A stretch of DNA of 34,576 nt from Phenylobacterium sp. Its GTDB lineage: Bacteria; Pseudomonadota; Alphaproteobacteria; Caulobacterales; Caulobacteraceae. The position numbers and the translations under genes are program-made. The first letter of the stretch is position 1, and the number at the start of each line of letters is the position of its first letter. Under the pieces are notes generated by a model. The model searched no databases, had not been told where the DNA came from, and saw only the letters and a list, made by a program, of their open reading frames with translations. Below are positions 33,376 through 34,576 of the stretch, piece by piece. Where the stretch lies: contig NZ_SSMZ01000173.1 in the NCBI RefSeq assembly GCF_004799395.1, positions 1 to 34,576 on the forward strand, written 5' to 3'.

Positions 33376-33717
33376 TCAGGGCGTCAGGCGATAGACCGCA
33401 AACAGGCTCCCGCCGCTCAGCCAGAAGCTGCGGCTGTCGGCGGCGCCGGCGTGGCAGGGGCTGTTCCGGGGGCCGGGAAACGTCTGCAGCACATTGCCGT
33501 CCGCCAGCGAGGCCAGGGCCACGCGGGGATCGCCGTCCTTCACCGTGGGCGGCGAGCCCATCACCGCAAAGCGTCCATCGGGGCTTGCCGCCCTGTCGAC
33601 CCCGTTTCTGAAATGGGCCGCCGTCGCCTCGGTCTGCCAGACCACCTGGCGGGTCCGCAGATCGTAGAGCGCCGCCAGCGGCGCGGTGACCGGCGTCGGC
33701 GCCAGCCTTTGCGGGCC
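33376..33717 (-). pseudogene. 3' fragment of a beta-propeller-like gene
   Basis: The minus frame from about 33717 to the stop at 33376 encodes protein-like sequence: APLAALYDLRTRQVVWQTEA, SPDGRFAVMGSPPTVKDG and RVALASLADGNVLQTFPG. SPDGRFAV and the paired strand motifs are typical of WD40/PD40 propeller blades. Upstream the frame runs into the VOC gene in another phase, and there is no start codon or ribosome site near 33717. It therefore looks like the surviving C-terminal end of a propeller protein that lost its 5' part. A short gene with an unusual start cannot be excluded. Confidence 0.45.
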
Positions 33718-33764
33718 GTGAAGTTTAGGGTTTCCGGCTCCGCTGGCGCGCCTTTGGAGCGGCG

Positions 33765-34139
33765 TCAGGCGTACTGGACCACCGACAGCAGGTTGCCGTC
33801 CGGATCGCGGACCCAGGCCACCTGCGTGCCGTCCGGCGCGCGCCAAACGCCGCGCGGGTCGTGATCGAAGCCCGGGAAGCGCTCAAGCGCGACGCTGGCG
33901 GCCGCCAGAGCCTCCGCCACCGCGCCCACGTCTTCCACGGCGAACCCCAGGACGGCGTGCTCGGACGGCGCCGTGGACGGCACGGGCGAGACCCGCAGCT
34001 CGCCGTCGCCCACCTCATAGACGAGCGCGCCGAACGAGGTCCCGGTCCGTGTGAGCCCCAGCACCCCGCCGTAGAAGGCGCCCGCTCGCGCGGTGTCGGA
34101 GGTCCAGACGAGAGTCTGCAAGCGCGCTGACGTCAGCAT
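33765..34139 (-). CDS. VOC (glyoxalase/bleomycin resistance) family protein
   Basis: A 124-residue single-domain-pair VOC protein. The first beta-alpha-beta-beta-beta unit is TLVWTSDTARAGAFYGGVLG followed by a strand around ALVYEVGDGELRVS. The second is LGFAVEDVGAVAEALAAASV followed by WVRDPDGNLLSVVQY, with the characteristic DPDGN turn. The family includes metal-dependent lyases, dioxygenases and drug-binding proteins; the metal ligands are not clear enough here to choose. The ATG at 34139 has GGAG about ten bases upstream. Confidence 0.9.
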   Translation of the reverse strand: MLTSARLQTLVWTSDTARAGAFYGGVLGLTRTGTSFGALVYEVGDGELRVSPVPSTAPSEHAVLGFAVEDVGAVAEALAAASVALERFPGFDHDPRGVWRAPDGTQVAWVRDPDGNLLSVVQYA

Positions 34140-34169
34140 GGCGGCCGCTCCAAGGTTCGATTGTCGTGA

Positions 34170-34190
34170 AAACGGGCGCCTCGGCGCCCG
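34170..34190 (-). terminator. Rho-independent terminator after the cupin gene
   Basis: On the minus strand CGGGCGCCGAGGCGCCCG forms a hairpin (GGGCGC/GCGCCC core) followed directly by TTTTC. It lies 60 bases after the cupin stop and just upstream of the VOC gene, separating the two. Confidence 0.65.
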
Positions 34191-34249
34191 CGTGACCAGA
34201 CTAGCCAGCCGCCGCGGCCCGGCGCCAGCGCAAGTTCAGGACCGACGGA

Positions 34250-34576
34250 TCAGGGATGTTTGTGGATCGGGTCGACCCAGGCGACGCCTTCGGGCTTCTC
34301 GGCCGGCTCGATCTCCAGGTTCACGACCACGGCCTCGCTGTCGCTGCGCACCAGCACGCAGGAGAGCGGCTCGTCCGATGAGGCGTTGATCTCCTGGTGC
34401 GGCACGAAGGGCGGCACATAGATGAAGTCGCCGGGCCCCGCCTCGGCGGTGAACTCCAGCGCCTCGCCCCAGCGCATCCGCGCCCGGCCGCTGACCACAT
34501 AGATCACGCTCTCCAGCGGCCCATGGTGGTGCGCGCCGGTCTTGGCGTTGGCGTGAATATGGACGGTGCCGGCCCA
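34250..34576 (-). CDS. Cupin-domain protein, N-terminus beyond the window
   Basis: 108 residues are visible and the frame is open to the right edge. The cupin barrel shows the first metal motif around GAHHHGPLESVIYVVSGRAR, with a His triplet and a following Glu, and the second around FIYVPPFVPHQEIN, with one His. The spacing matches a single-domain cupin that binds Fe, Mn or Zn. Members range from sugar isomerases to dioxygenases, and no choice can be made from this part. The start codon and perhaps 20-40 residues lie outside the window. A terminator hairpin follows on the minus strand. Confidence 0.85.
   Translation of the reverse strand, partial: WAGTVHIHANAKTGAHHHGPLESVIYVVSGRARMRWGEALEFTAEAGPGDFIYVPPFVPHQEINASSDEPLSCVLVRSDSEAVVVNLEIEPAEKPEGVAWVDPIHKHP

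Noticed and set aside
1-34576. CRISPR array, insertion sequence, prophage or integrative element
   Set aside because: I saw no regularly spaced repeats, transposase, integrase or phage genes, and base composition looks uniform.

Overview
The window is a GC-rich, densely packed bacterial chromosome segment. The gene set fits an alphaproteobacterium of the Caulobacterales, most likely Phenylobacterium or Caulobacter: two TonB-dependent receptors, DUF992 and DUF3606 proteins, many exported esterases and peptidases, and regulator genes diverging from their targets. No 16S rRNA or other phylogenetic marker is present, so the genus is inferred. I see no rRNA, tRNA, CRISPR array, integrase, transposase or phage gene. 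This is ordinary accessory and catabolic chromosome, not a mobile island.

Layout. 1-448 (-) is the N-terminal part of a TerB/DjlA-type protein. 508-4155 (+) is a fused 5-oxoprolinase/hydantoinase carrying an in-frame palindromic repeat, followed by an exported Ala/Pro-rich protein. 4971-8444 is a MarR regulator diverging from a three-gene operon: a CrtC/AttH-type lipocalin-fold protein, a GLYR1/HIBADH-type dehydrogenase and a crotonase close to 6-oxocamphor hydrolase. Two near-identical palindromes in the divergent promoter look like MarR operators. 8753-10957 is a TonB receptor that overlaps a convergent aminotransferase. A glutathione transferase, a PhoPQ-related hydrolase, a type B carboxylesterase, a thioesterase and a dicarboxylate/amino-acid symporter follow.

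18439-21839 holds a DUF3606 protein, a stand-alone receiver protein and a LysR regulator. The LysR gene is flanked by two matching T-N11-A boxes and precedes a compact operon of a COG4280 membrane protein, a 55-aa membrane protein and a TauE/SafE exporter. Several small hypothetical genes, an exported cyclophilin and a pirin come next. 24711-26882 is a second TonB receptor with a palindrome upstream and a strong terminator downstream. Then come an adenylating-enzyme remnant, a TetR regulator, and an NAD(P)-binding epimerase-like gene divergent from an XRE/MmyB-type regulator. The right end carries an S9 peptidase, a haloperoxidase-type alpha/beta hydrolase, a DUF992 protein, a beta-propeller-like fragment, a VOC protein and a truncated cupin.

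The best candidate for an undescribed system is the MarR-controlled trio at 4971-8444. A hydratase-like protein, a dehydrogenase and a retro-Claisen C-C hydrolase could together hydrate, oxidise and open a cyclic terpenoid-like ring. The second candidate is the LysR/COG4280/55-aa/TauE transport module.
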